The notes under the pieces: model-generated
Databases searched by the model: none
Seen by the model: the letters and a program-made list of their open reading frames with translations, nothing else
Told to the model about the DNA's origin: nothing
Made by a program: the position numbers and the translations under genes
Shown: positions 9,564-20,886 of the stretch, in pieces
How the letters are laid out: the number at the start of each line of letters is the position of its first letter
Numbering within the stretch: the first letter of the stretch is position 1
From: Astragalus membranaceus
Lineage: Eukaryota; Streptophyta; Magnoliopsida; Fabales; Fabaceae
Assembly (NCBI GenBank): GCA_039519185.1
Contig: CM076854.1
Span: 151,303,402 to 151,367,401, forward strand
Direction: 5' to 3'
DNA length: 64,000 bases

Positions 9564-10671
9564 TCAAGTGGATTCGTCCATGGAAGCCATCTGATGTTGA
9601 TCCGGAGAGATCTATCTGGTTACGATGCTATGGAATTCCGATTCATGCTTGGAATTCGGCCTTCTTCTCTAAGTTGGCAGGGAGAGTGGGAGAGTTCATA
9701 TGTGTTGACGAAGACACTAAACGGAAAAGATCTTTTGATGTAGCAAGGTTAAGGATCCGGACTCAAGAGCTCAGCATGGTTAATCGGGCGGTTAAGGTAG
9801 TTATTAAATGGTTTACCTTTCTCCATTAGTGTGGTGGAGGAATGGGGTGGAGGTGTCTGTCGGAGTTATAAGGATGCTAATAAAGCGAGGGATGAGGATG
9901 TTGATTCAAGTGCTAATGATGATTTATCTGACGGTATGTATTCTGGCACTGGTGACTTTAATGATGATGTCGAGGTGGGTGAAGAAGAATTGAATGACCT
10001 GCTTAATGCAGTAAAGATCTCTGGTAACGTTGATCCGCACCTTATGGATAAAAACTTGAACTCCTTTGTCAACGATTCTGATGATTTGGTGGGGAGGGGG
10101 GCGAATCCCCCCAGTGGGAGGAACACCAATTCAACCAAAGGAAAGCTTTGTTGTGGATTCAATACCCCCTCCTGTGCAACGTCCAGTAACTCCATGCTAG
10201 AATGCTCAGGGGTTAGATCTTCCTTCAATCCAAAACAAGCCCACTGCTGTTGTGGGTCAAGCGAGGAAGAAGAAACGGAGAAAGTTGTTAAAGGTTGGCG
10301 AGCGAAGAAAGCCACGAGCGGGTAAATTGCCGTTGGAAGTAAGAGAACTCAAGGAGGTTTCGATTGGATCAGTCCAGGTCCCTATTGACCAACACGATTC
10401 ACAGGAGGTTGATAGGAATCAATCGTCTATTTTCTCTGCCGGTACGGTTCTTTGTGGGGGTTCCATCTCAAGTGGAGATATTGGGTTGTGCAATAACAAA
10501 TTTTGGGCTCTTCAAAATAAGGCCGTAGCAAGAAAGGTTTGGGAAAATACTAAGCGTTTGGGAGTCCAAGGTAATTTGTCTGATGATACTTATGTTGACT
10601 TGATTGAGCAAGGCGAAAGACGTGATGAAGCAGAGTGTAGTAGGAGGGCGAACGATATTCGGTCTTCATGA
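9564..10671 (+). pseudogene. LINE ORF1 (DUF4283-like), 3' part, frameshifted
   Basis: The start reads as the DUF4283-type region of plant LINE ORF1 proteins: WLRCYGIPIHAWNSAFFSKL, then a conserved tail to about 9800. One extra A near 9807 breaks the frame; the next frame resumes with VVEEWGGG and an acidic Asp/Glu/Ser-rich segment. A second frame change between about 10080 and 10250 leads to a basic segment RKKKRRKLLKVGERRKPRAG and the C-terminus ending at 10671. The role in live relatives is binding LINE RNA. The 5' end is cut off by the Athila insertions. The last codon overlaps the ORF2 start. Confidence 0.8.
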
Positions 10672-13600
10672 ATATCTTATCGTTAAACATAAGAGGGTGG
10701 GGCGATCGTGGGAAGCGTCGCCAGTTGGTTTCGTCTATTATTTCTGGGTCTTTTGATTTTATTTGCATTCAAGAAACGAAGAGGGAGGAGTTGTTAGAGG
10801 GCGAGGTTGGTTTTCTCTGGGGCAATCGGCCTTATCAGTGGATCCATCAACCATCTAGGGGACGTCGGGGGGCATTCTTTGCTCGTGGCTTGAGGGCGCT
10901 TGTACGGTCACATCGCATTTCTCCAGTAGTGGATTTATTGGCGTCTCCACTATTGTCCGGGATACAGTGGTCCACGTTGTCAACATATATGCTCCTTGTT
11001 CAACTGCAGCAAAGAGAAGAGTTTGGGCTGAACTAGTGGCGGTGAAACAGAGAATTGGTGGTGGGGAGTGGTGCTTAGTGGGTGATTTCAATGCGGTAAC
11101 TTGTGATTCCGAGAGAAAAAGGAGGAATAGGAATTCTGCAGTCGTCGAGATGGATGATTTCAATAGCTTCATTGTGGACATGGATCTTGTTAACTTGCCG
11201 GTTTCGGGTAAGAAATTTTCTTACTTTTGTTCAGACGGTGTCTCTATGAGTAGACTAGATAGGTTTCTGATCTATGAGGGGCTAATATCTGATTGGGGGA
11301 TTTCCGGTCAGTGGATTGGTAGTCGAGATATTTCAGATGATGCGCCCATTTGGCTCCTCAAAGCAACGAAAGATTGGGGGCCAAAACCGTTCCGCTTTTT
11401 TAATGCATGGTTGGAACATGCAGACTTCTTGCCTTTTGTTCAAAGTTGTTGGGACGAGTTTCACATTACTGGTTACAAGACTTATGCTCTGAAGGAGAAT
11501 CTGAAATTGCTCAAGGGAAGACTAAGGGGATGGAATAAAGAGGTGTTCGGAAAGGTGGATCTCACTATTGATTCTCTTGTTCGGGACTTGAACTCTCTAG
11601 ATGATATCCTTGGTGAAAGATGGGACAGTGGTGCTGTGATGCATAGAAAAGAAGTCTTTGCTTCCCTTTGGAAAGAAATCCAGGTAAAGGAATCTCTTCT
11701 TGCTCAAAAGTCTAGAGTAAGGTGGATGCAGGAAGGGAATATGAACTCGAAATTTTTTCACTCACTATTGCGTTATAAAAGAAGAAGATGCAACATTTCG
11801 ATTGTCGGGGAGAATGACACTTTAGTGGAGGATGTTGAGGAAGTGAAGATGCGGGTTAAAAATCATTTTCAACAGTGTTTTGTTGAACCAAATTATAACC
11901 GTCCTTCTCTTGATGGTCTTACCTTCAATCAGCTATCAGCTTCCGAGTCGGATACTTTAATTCAGCCATTTTCCGAGGAAGAAATAAGGATGGGTGTGTG
12001 GGATTGTGACGGTGACAAGAGCCCGGGGCCGGATGGTTTCAACTTCAATTTTACCAAAGCTTGTTGGAATATGTTGAAGGAGGAGTTGGTGAGTTACTTT
12101 AACGAATTTTTGCTAATGCTTATCTTCCCAAAGCCATCTCGGCGTCTTTCATAGCCTTGGTTCCAAAGACGGACAATCCTCAAGGTTTAGGTGAGTTCAG
12201 GCCTATTTGCTTGATTGGTTGCCTCTATAAAATTTTGGCCAAAGTATTGGCAAACCGTCTTAAGAAAGTGGTGCCTAGCATAATCTCCAACCACCAATCA
12301 GCTTTCATAGGGGGAAGACAAATCCTTGACGGGGTCGCTATTGTTAACGAAGTGGTGGATTTTGCAAAGAGGGGTAAGGAAGAGTGCTTGTTGTTTAAGG
12401 TAGATTTTGAGAAAGCTTATGACTCCATCTCTTGGGGCTTCTTGGTCTACATGTTACAGTGTATGGGTTTCCCCCAAAGATGGATTTCGTGGATAAAATC
12501 TTGTGTGTGCAATAGCTCCATGTCGGTTCTTGTGAATGGTAGCCCTACTCACGACTTCAAAGCACATAGGGGGTTGAGGCAAGGGGAACCTTTGTCACCT
12601 TTCCTCTTTCTAATCGTTGCCGAAGGATTGTCGGGATTAATGCGGAAAGCGGTGGAGATTGGTTCCTTTCAAGACTTTACCATTTCTAATGAGGTACGGT
12701 TTTCTATTCTACAATTCGCGGATGACACAATGTTGTTGGGCAAGGCCACGTGGGAAAATCTTTGGTGTATAAAGTCTTTACTTCGTGCTTTCGAATTAGT
12801 GTCCGGTTTGAAGGTTAATTTCCATAAGAGTAAGTTAATTGGCATCAACACCCCGGATGATTTTTTAGAAAGAGCTGGCGTCTTCCTTTATTGTAGAACG
12901 GAAGCTTTACCGTTCAAGTTTTTGGGTATTCCGATTGGTGCAAATCCTAGACGGGAAGTTACTTGGAGCCCCGTTCTTGCTGCGCTTAGAAAATGTTTGG
13001 CTTTGTGGAAGGGTCGTTTCTTGTCGATCGGTGGTCGAGTTTCTCTCATCAACTCCGTCTTGAATAGCATCCCTCTATACATGCTATCATTCTATAAAGC
13101 TCCGAAAGTGGTGATTAAGAAGATGATCAAAATTCAAAGGGATTTCCTTTGGGGTATCAAAGAAGGAGACAAGGGAATGTGTTGGGTTGCTTAGGATAAA
13201 GTTTGCAAAGCAAAAAAGGATGGCGGTCTTGGTATTAAAAATCTCGAGTTATTCAATATTTCTTTGTTGTCTAAGTGGAAATGGCGGGCTTTGACGGATA
13301 CTAATGTCTGCTGGAGCCGTTTGTTGAGACATCGTTATGGGGACTATGCTACTACTTTTGTTCATAACTCGGCTGAAGGTATATCTAGCCGGAACTCGGG
13401 ATCAATTTGGTGGAGAGACTTGGTAAAGTTGGATGACACTCTTGAGGAACGGCGAAGGTTCTCGTGGTGTATTAAACGGGGGCTTGGTGACGGAACCTCC
13501 ATTAATTTTTGGAAGGATTAATGGCTAGGCATAGAGTCTTTATTCAAAGTTTTTCCGCTGTTATGTGATGGGGAAGGGCAGCAGCAGCTCTTGGTGACTG

Positions 13601-14349
13601 ACTTGGGTGCTTGGAATGGTGAAGTTTGGGTGTGGTCTTCACCGTGGCAGCATCACACGGATTCGGTTCGGGTGGCTGAAGGCCAAATTTTGGACAGCAT
13701 TTTACAGTCAGTTAAGCCGACTAGAGGAAGGAAAGACGCATGGCAATGGCCACATGATACTTCCAAGAGTTTCACGGTAAAATCTTTTTATCATCAGCTG
13801 TCTTGTAGTGACATATCTTCCAACATTTTGAACCATCAGCACTTGTTAGGGGGACTATAGAAATCTATTGTCCCTTCGAAGGTTGTAGTCTTCGGGTGGA
13901 GGTTACTGTTAGATTCCTTACCAGTGCGTGAGCAGCTGTTGCACAGGAACGTCATCCACTCCGAGCTAGAAGTTGGTTGTTCGTTTTGTAATTCCTCTCG
14001 CGAGTCTGTCGAACATCTTTTCATCACTTGTGGTTTTGCGCGTTCTGTTTGGCATATTGTTGGTACTTGGCTAGGTGTTGACGTGGATGTCTCTCTGGGT
14101 GTGGAGGATTTCTTTAGTAATTGTGGTCAGTGGTGTACATGGAAGAAAGCAAAGCGGGCGAAACATCTCTTCTGGTTAACTACTTGTTGGAGCATTTGGC
14201 TAGCTAGGAACGGAGTCATATTCAAAGAGGAGGAACCAAATATAGAGGGGGTTGTTAACCGAATCAAGAACTTATCTTGGAGTTGGTGTCTTTATAAACT
14301 CAACTGTAATTCATCTTTGTCTGTATCTCGACCACCTTACATTCCTTAA
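10668..14349 (+). pseudogene. LINE ORF2: endonuclease, reverse transcriptase, zf-RVT; broken
   Basis: Begins at ATG 10668 with NILSLNIRGWG and QETKRE, the start of an APE-type endonuclease; GDFNAVTCDSER follows after a frameshift near 10960. A second frameshift near 12120 precedes the reverse transcriptase: FRPICLIGCLYKILAKVLA, KVDFEKAYDSISW, RGLRQGEPLSPFLF and QFADDTML are all present. The frame then meets stops at 13192-13194 (after MCWVA), 13519-13521 and 13858-13860. Two of these stand where relatives have Trp and are TAG, as expected from C-to-T decay on the other strand. The zf-RVT region with CSFCNSSRESVEHLFITC ends at 14349. It once encoded nicking and target-primed reverse transcription; it cannot now. 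Confidence 0.9.
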
Positions 14350-14379
14350 CAATCTGCACTAGTGGAAAATTGACTTTAA

Positions 14380-14708
14380 AAAGCATCATTTAGCATCGGT
14401 TGTTTAAACACCCGATGCTAAATGTAGACGCGGTGGCAATTTTGCAATTAAATGGAAGATTTCAATTTTCGCGCCTACTTTTAGCATCGGTTGTTTAAAC
14501 AACCGATGCTAAATGTGTGTGCGTTGGACATTTAGCATCGGGTGTTTTAACAACCGATGCTACAAGTGTTTGTCTGAGACTTTTAGCATCGGGTGTTTAA
14601 ACAGCCGATGCTAAAGGTTCACAATTAGCATCGGTTGTTTAAACACCCGATGCTAAAAGTCTCAGACAAACACTTGTAGCATCGGTTGTTAAAACACCCG
14701 ATGCTACA
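14380..14708. repeat. Left subterminal hairpin array of the CACTA element
   Basis: Six palindromic units with the arm TTTAGCATCGG and a centre close to TTGTTTAAACAA. Units near 14520-14620 are mirrored by units near 14627-14706, including the linker (AGTGTTTGTCTGAGAC and its inverse), so small hairpins lie inside a larger inverted repeat. In En/Spm the subterminal repeats bind the TNPA protein; by analogy these should bind the second gene's product. Confidence 0.9.
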
Positions 14709-15133
14709 AAGGCGACTTTTATTATTTCGTTTCTACATCTCTCGCGTCTCTGAACTCTAAATCGCATAACTCTCATTCTCAATCTCTCGCGTCTCACCCT
14801 CTAAATCTTCTTCCTCGCCAACCCTCTCATCTGAATCTTCTTCCTATTGTTGCGTTCTTCCTCGCCAACCCTCTCACCCTCTGAATCTTCTTCGTATTTT
14901 GCTCGCTCGCCGTCACCGTCACCGACGAAGAACGCTGATTTTTCTACACAGTCGCCGTCACCGTCACCGTCGTTGCTCGCTCGTCGTCGCCGTTCGTTGC
15001 TCGTCGTCGCCGTCGTTGCTCGTAGCGCTCTTCGTCGCCATTGTCTTGCTCGTCGTCGCCATCTCCTTGCTCGCCGTCGCCTTGCTCACTCGAAATCCTA
15101 AGTTTCCATCTTCGAAACCCAAAGAGATCTTAG
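14709..15133 (+). other. Presumed leader exon and promoter region of the CACTA transposase
   Basis: CT/CG-rich sequence with a repeated CGTCACCGTC-like and CTCGTCGTCGCC pattern. A good donor, CTTAG|GTAAGC, lies at 15134, and an acceptor (GCGTAG|CC) ends at 16767, just before the transposase ATG. This suggests a non-coding leader exon and a 1.6-kb intron. The Ser- and Arg-rich open frames here are low-complexity and probably not translated. Confidence 0.4.
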
Positions 15134-15460
15134 GTAAGCATCTCTGAAAATCAGTGTTTTGTTTTCGTTTTTCTTGTTTAATAGCAAAAATCACATCATG
15201 ATTCGTTTTTGTTTTCTCTCGAAACCCTATGTTTTCATGATTCTGATTTTTACTAGTTTCTTTTCGTGATTCGTTTTTCTAGGTTTTATTGTGTTTGATT
15301 CTGTATAAATACATAGTATTGTTCACACTTTTCCAGTGTGTATATTTCTTGATTTGTTTTGGAGTGACTTGGATTCCCATTGCTGGAATGTTGTTCCCCT
15401 TGCCCTTCTGTGGTAATAGTACTGACTTGTGTTTCTTTTAGCCACATTAGCACCCAAATA

Positions 15461-16606
15461 TGTTGTGAGAATGAATATTCTGATGTGCCTCTTATACAGA
15501 ATTACAACAGTCAAAAGGAAACTTGAAGTTGGATAATTGTCTAAACAATATATAAGATAAAGTAATGGAAAATGAAACTAACTATCTAACATTCCCTCCC
15601 TTAAACTAAAGTTGTCTAAGGAAAACTAGTTTACATCTGAAATGCAACACATTCCCGGTAATTTCCTAAACTTGACAAATGATTCTAGCTTTAGAAGCTT
15701 GGTCATCATATCTGCAATAGATCAATTCAAATTCTCCCTTAGTGTAGTTCCATAGAAAGTGAATGATCTGCTGTCTATGTGTTTGCTCCTTCCATTCAAA
15801 ATGGGATTCTTGGACAACTTGATTGTAGAACTGTAATCATAGAATACAACCAAACCATTTATTCTTCTTCATGCCGAAACTTTCTAGAATTCTCCTCAAC
15901 CAAATGCCTTGACACACACAATGAGTTGCAGCTAGCAATGAATTCTTCTTTTATTGTTGACAGTGTCACAACAAATTTCTTTTTGGAGGACCACGAAACT
16001 ACTCCACCAACAAGCTAACATAAACACATAGCCTGAGTACTTTTCCTGTCATCTACATCACCTCCATAATCACGATTCGAATAGGCCACCAGTTTTGAAT
16101 CATTTCCTCTTTTGTACAAGATGCCAAACCCCAAAGCCCCTTTGATGTATTTCAAAATTCGTTTTGCTGCTATCAAATGAGCTTCCACTGGTCTTTTCAT
16201 AAGTCTACGCAATAGACTAACAACAAACATTAGATTTGTCCTAGTTGTAGTCAAATACATCAAAGGCATTCATCATGGATTCCTTTTCAAAATTCGTTTT
16301 GCTGCTATCAAATGAGCTTCCAAGGAAGTTCCACATTCTCCCAAGATTAGTCATTTCAAAGGCATTCATCATGGATTCCTTGAATACTTTGAACATGCCA
16401 CTATCATTTCCTGTGAAAATAAAACCATCCACATATAGACTTACAATCAAAAAGTTTCCCTCCTTATCCATCTTTACAAATAGGGTGTGTGCAAAAGGAC
16501 ATTTACAGAATCCATCCTTGATGAAATATTGTTCTATTTTACTATACCAAGCCCGTGGGGCTTGTTTTAAACCATAGAGGACTTTATGCAGCTTATTGTT
16601 TGCAAT
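15461..16606 (-). mobile_element. Ty1/copia fragment in the leader intron of the CACTA element
   Basis: On the minus strand: reverse transcriptase pieces (QAPRAWYSKIEQYF, then LIVSLYVDG where YVDD is expected), then RNase H-proximal sequence (AAKRILKYIKGALGFGILYK, DDRKST), a purine tract AAGGGAGGGAA and a presumed 3' LTR starting TGTTAGATAG at 15591. The LTR end near 15461 is a guess. The 5' part is missing. Short segments are duplicated: a piece near 16152-16185 recurs near 16288-16321, and one near 16260-16283 recurs near 16358-16382. It is dead. Confidence 0.75.
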
Positions 16607-16769
16607 ATAAATTTTTTAGCTGCTTTAATCAAGTTGTTTAGCCTGTCACAGTCTTATGGATTCTGTTTGTAAAACTAGATTAATGAAGCTTTATGTTTAC
16701 TATGTTGGTTTGATGTGATGGTTTGATTTGGTTTTAACAATACTTTGTCGATTATTTTGGAGCGTAGCC

Positions 16770-19700
16770 ATGGATCGTAGTTGGATGCAAAGTAATCGTT
16801 TGAGTGATGAGTATGCGAAAGGAGTCGAAGAGTTTTTAACTTTTGCTCAAGCAAATCTTCCGAAAACTGATGTTCCCGAAACTGATGTAACTTATTCTTG
16901 CCCTTGTTGTAATTGTGTGAATCGGAATCCACAACCACCAAGTGTAATACGGGACCATCTCTTTGTTTATGGTATCTTACTCAGTTATACCACATGGATA
17001 TGGCATGGTGAATCAACCGGAAACCCAAGTGTGTCCAAAAGTGAGAAAGTCGATGAAGATACGGATGATCGAATGGAGGACATGATACGTGACATTGGTC
17101 CTGAATCTTTTAAGCGAGCGCATGAATATGATTCTTTGTGCAAAGACAAAGATCAACCTCTGTATTTGGGTTGCACAAAATACACACGGTTGTCTGCTTC
17201 GTTAAAATTGATCAATCTGAAGGCGATACATGGGTGGACTGATAAGGGCTTCACTGAATTGCTTGAGCTGTTGGAAGACATGCTTCCCATAGGTAACACA
17301 CTGCCAAAACGTACGTATGATGCGAAGAAGATATTGTGTCTGATGGGTGTGGAGTATAAGAAAATACATGCATGTCCCAATGACTGCATATTGTATCGGA
17401 AAGACTTTGAGAATTTTCATAAGTGTCCTACGTGTAATTGGTCGCGCTATAAAGTGAAGTCGGGTGAATCTAGTTTTGACGACAACAGCACAAAGGGTTC
17501 CCCTGCGAAGGTTTTATGGTATCTTCCAATAATACCTAGGTTCAAACGCTTGTTTGCTAATGCAAATGACGCGAAGAGCATTAGATGGCATGCAGATGAG
17601 AGGAAATGTGACGGACAGCTTCGCCATCCGGCCGATTCTTTGCAATGGCAGAAAGTTGATAATTTGTATCCGGATTTTGGCGCTGAGTCAAGAAATCTTA
17701 GGCTCGCACTTGCTTCAGATGGTATGAATCCATATGGTAATTTAAGTACGAATCATAGCTCGTGGCCTGTTCTCCTTGTAATTTACAACTTATCTCCATG
17801 GTTGTGCATGAAGCGCAAATATGTGATGTTATCGATGATGATTTCTGGCCCGAGACAACCTGGTAATGACATAGATGTTTACCTTAGTCCATTGATTGAA
17901 GACTTGAAAAAAATGTGGGATGAAGGCGTAGATGTGTTTGACGGGTATTCTAATGAAACTTTCAAGCTGCGAGCCATGTTATTTTGCACGATCAATGACT
18001 TTCCTGCATACGGAAACTTGTCTGGGTATAGTGTCAAAGGGCATAAAGGTTGTCCTATTTGTGCAGAAGACACGTGTCACCATCAACTCAAACATGGAAG
18101 GAAGACTGTCTACCTTGGGCATCGGAAATTTCTCAAACCTAATCACAGATATCGTAAGTTGAAAAAAGCTTTTAATGGGTGCTCGGAAAATGGCATTGCT
18201 CCGAATGCCTTGACCGGAGAAGAAGTCTATCAATTGGTTAAGGACATCAAAGTTGTATTCGGCAAAAAGCAGAAGCAGCCTAAGGAAAAAAGCAAGTGGA
18301 AGAAGAGGTCGGTGTTCTTTGATCTTCCGTATTGGTCCAATCTTGATGTAAGGCATTGTCTTGATGTTATGCACGTCGAGAAAAACGTTTGTGATAGTGT
18401 CATCGGGACGCTTCTCAACATTCAAGGGACAAAGGATGGTATAAATTCTCGTCTAGATTTGCGTGAGATGGGCATAAGAGAACAATTACATCCAGTGGAA
18501 CGAGGTAAAGGCACATATTTACCTGCAGCATGTTATACCTTATCAAGAAAAGAGAAAACGAGCTTTTGCGAGTGTCTACGGGGAATCAAAGTCCCACATG
18601 GTTACTCGTCAAATGTAAAGCGACTGGTTTCAATGAAAGATCTCAAATTAGTTGGCTTGAAGTCTCACGACTGCCATGTCTTGATGCAACAACTACTACC
18701 TGTGGCAATTCGTGGCATCTTACCGAAAGATGTCCGATATACCATAACTAGGTTGTGTTTATTCTTCAATAGTATATGTGCTAAAGTCATTGACCCTCAA
18801 AAATTGGACGAGTTGGAAAATGAGGCTGCTATTATCTTGTGTCAATTGGAGATGTTTTTTCCTCCCTCGTTCTTTGATATCATGGTTCATTTAATTGTTC
18901 ATCTAGTTAGGGAGATTAGATTATGCGGCCCTGTTTATTTAAGGTGGATGTACCCAGTAGAGCGATACATGAAGATCTTGAAAGGGTATGTGAAGAACCA
19001 ATATCGTCCTGAAGCATCCATTGTCGAAAGGTACGTCACAGAAGAAGCTATTGAGTTTTGTTCAGACTACTTGTCAGAAGCGAAATCTGTAGGACTACCA
19101 AAGTCTCGTTATGCAAGGAGATGCCAAGGTAAAGGTACACATGGGCCGGCCACTAAGAGCATGGGTCGAGCTGAAGTGCTTCAAGCACATTTGTATGTTT
19201 TGAATAACACAGATGAGGTATTACCTTACTTGTCTCATCATAAAGAGATAGTAAAGGCCAAAAACCCTCGAATGAAAAAAATATCGTTATTGAACGAGCA
19301 TAACAACACATTCATAGATTGGTTTAAATCACAGATTAAGAAAGATGCGAGTGCTTCTGAGACTTTGAGATGGTTAGCACATGACCCTTGCTTTAATGTC
19401 GTGTGTTGGAGCGGGTACGACATAAATAACTTTTCCTTTTACACAAAGTTGAAAGATGACATGAGTACCATGCAAAACAGTGGAGTTATGGTCATGGCTT
19501 CCTCAATGCACTTCTCTAGTTCAAACGATGCTAATCCCGTACTCGCATCCATTGCTTACTTTGGTGTCATTGAAGAGATTTGGGAACTTGATTACCGTAA
19601 ATTTAAAGTGCCTCTTTTTAAATGCAAGTGGGTTAACAGCAAAAGTGGTGTGCATACCGACGAAATGGGATTTACACTAGTGGAGCATGACAAGGTAAGT

Positions 19701-19943
19701 TATAATGAGGAACCTTTCATCATGGCTGACCAAGCAAAACAAGTATTCTATGTGAAAGATCCTTCTAACAGAAAGTTGTCAGTGGTCTTACAAGGAAAAA
19801 TAGGAAGTGATGAAGATTCAAGTCTTGCAATTTCTGAAACACCTTGTTTGTTAACGCAAGTGCCTACTTTAGTTGATGACAATGAAGTTGACGATGAACA
19901 TGCCACTCGCAATGATCATAATGAAGGGATTTTATATGAATGA
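16770..19943 (+). CDS. CACTA transposase (TNP2 / Transposase_21 type)
   Basis: An open frame of 1057 codons from ATG 16770, chosen because MDRSWM is the usual start of the transposase-associated domain; an in-frame ATG at 16728 lies upstream of the likely splice acceptor. Domains: transposase-associated domain about residues 1-80 with the CPCCNC cysteines; Transposase_21 core about 265-550 with RWHADERK and LALASDGMNPYG; DUF4218 about 630-770 with YLRWMYPVERYMKILKGYVK; DUF4216 about 880-980 with NFSFYTKLKDD. It should bind the terminal repeats and cut out the element. No stop or frameshift is seen. The C-terminus is acidic. Confidence 0.93.
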   Translation: MDRSWMQSNRLSDEYAKGVEEFLTFAQANLPKTDVPETDVTYSCPCCNCVNRNPQPPSVIRDHLFVYGILLSYTTWIWHGESTGNPSVSKSEKVDEDTDDRMEDMIRDIGPESFKRAHEYDSLCKDKDQPLYLGCTKYTRLSASLKLINLKAIHGWTDKGFTELLELLEDMLPIGNTLPKRTYDAKKILCLMGVEYKKIHACPNDCILYRKDFENFHKCPTCNWSRYKVKSGESSFDDNSTKGSPAKVLWYLPIIPRFKRLFANANDAKSIRWHADERKCDGQLRHPADSLQWQKVDNLYPDFGAESRNLRLALASDGMNPYGNLSTNHSSWPVLLVIYNLSPWLCMKRKYVMLSMMISGPRQPGNDIDVYLSPLIEDLKKMWDEGVDVFDGYSNETFKLRAMLFCTINDFPAYGNLSGYSVKGHKGCPICAEDTCHHQLKHGRKTVYLGHRKFLKPNHRYRKLKKAFNGCSENGIAPNALTGEEVYQLVKDIKVVFGKKQKQPKEKSKWKKRSVFFDLPYWSNLDVRHCLDVMHVEKNVCDSVIGTLLNIQGTKDGINSRLDLREMGIREQLHPVERGKGTYLPAACYTLSRKEKTSFCECLRGIKVPHGYSSNVKRLVSMKDLKLVGLKSHDCHVLMQQLLPVAIRGILPKDVRYTITRLCLFFNSICAKVIDPQKLDELENEAAIILCQLEMFFPPSFFDIMVHLIVHLVREIRLCGPVYLRWMYPVERYMKILKGYVKNQYRPEASIVERYVTEEAIEFCSDYLSEAKSVGLPKSRYARRCQGKGTHGPATKSMGRAEVLQAHLYVLNNTDEVLPYLSHHKEIVKAKNPRMKKISLLNEHNNTFIDWFKSQIKKDASASETLRWLAHDPCFNVVCWSGYDINNFSFYTKLKDDMSTMQNSGVMVMASSMHFSSSNDANPVLASIAYFGVIEEIWELDYRKFKVPLFKCKWVNSKSGVHTDEMGFTLVEHDKVSYNEEPFIMADQAKQVFYVKDPSNRKLSVVLQGKIGSDEDSSLAISETPCLLTQVPTLVDDNEVDDEHATRNDHNEGILYE

Positions 19944-20886
19944 GTTTAGATTTGTTCTTTTTTTTGGAATCTATGAAATTGTATTGTTGAATACATTGGA
20001 AGTGCCTACTTTATATGATGTTACTGTTGGAATTATCAATCTGAATACATTGGAACTTTTGCTCAATATCATTTTTGTATTTCTGCAACTTTTGCTCTAA
20101 GTCAGATTTTTTGAATTTCTGCATCTTTTTTTCAAAGTCAGATTATTCATTATTTGTTCTAACATTACTGTCTAGTTAGTATTTGTTGATGATATTACTG
20201 TCTAGATTTTCTTTCAGTGTTAATCTTTATTAATTCTATTTTCTATGATGGCTAACATGCTTTTTTCCCTTGATTTGCAGGTGGTAGACCTTGCTTCACA
20301 CCATTGAAGGTAACCATTTATTTTTACAGCTTTTCCAATTTGTCAAATAAGAGTTTCCTCCTGTTAATTAATGCTATTAATGAAACCATTAAGTGAATTG
20401 TTCTTCTATATGTAGTTGTAACATCAAATGCATCATGTTGTGCAAATATTTTATACCCTATTAAAAAATATATCCTTTAAATGTGTATGAGTATATAGGT
20501 TGTAGTTTAGAGTGGGATTCTCATTCTGAGAAGAAAATCTAGATTATATACATTCAAAATATATAGCATTTAATTATCATCATGATTACAGAACCCCTTT
20601 GTTTATACTTCCAACTCATTTTACTTGCTATTTGTGCCTCCCATTTTTTAGATTTTGGGTTGAAAGATGGATTGATAAAGGAATTTCTACATGTTTTGAA
20701 CTTAGAAACATGAGCTGTCAGTGGATTTCATAGTATTTGTGCCTCCCAGATTTTTTGTATTTCTGCATCTTTTTTTCAAAGTCAGATTATTCATTATTTG
20801 TTCTAACATTGCTGTCTGGTTAGTATTTGTTGATGATATTATTGTTCTAACTGATATATTTTGTTTCCTTTGTTCAAACAGATATC
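19944..20886 (+). other. Spacer between the two CACTA genes
   Basis: AT-rich, no coding frame of note. A stretch near 20104-20180 (TTTCTGCATCTTTTTTTCAA and what follows) is repeated near 20760-20835, an imperfect direct repeat about 655 bp apart. The first gene's 3' UTR and the second gene's promoter or leader should lie here; a possible acceptor AACAG at 20877-20881 precedes the second gene's ATG. Confidence 0.5.

Larger units (their letters stand above)
9559..14353 (+). mobile_element. L1-type plant LINE, main body (host of the nested insertions)
   Basis: Two consecutive ORFs in LINE order (ORF1 nucleic-acid-binding protein, ORF2 endonuclease-reverse transcriptase), followed by a 3' region split by the CACTA element and ending in a poly-A run at 24918-24926. 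The 5' part is outside the window beyond the Athila element. Several frameshifts and stops show it is dead. It is the oldest layer of the nest, since both LTR insertions and the CACTA element lie within it. Confidence 0.9.

Noticed and set aside
9866..10315. 149-codon minus-strand frame
   Set aside because: It is the reverse of the Asp/Glu/Ser-rich LINE ORF1 segment.
14847..15147. Open frames rich in Ser, Arg and Ala in the CACTA leader
   Set aside because: Low complexity, overlapping in two frames, and ended by a likely splice donor. No sign of selection on protein.
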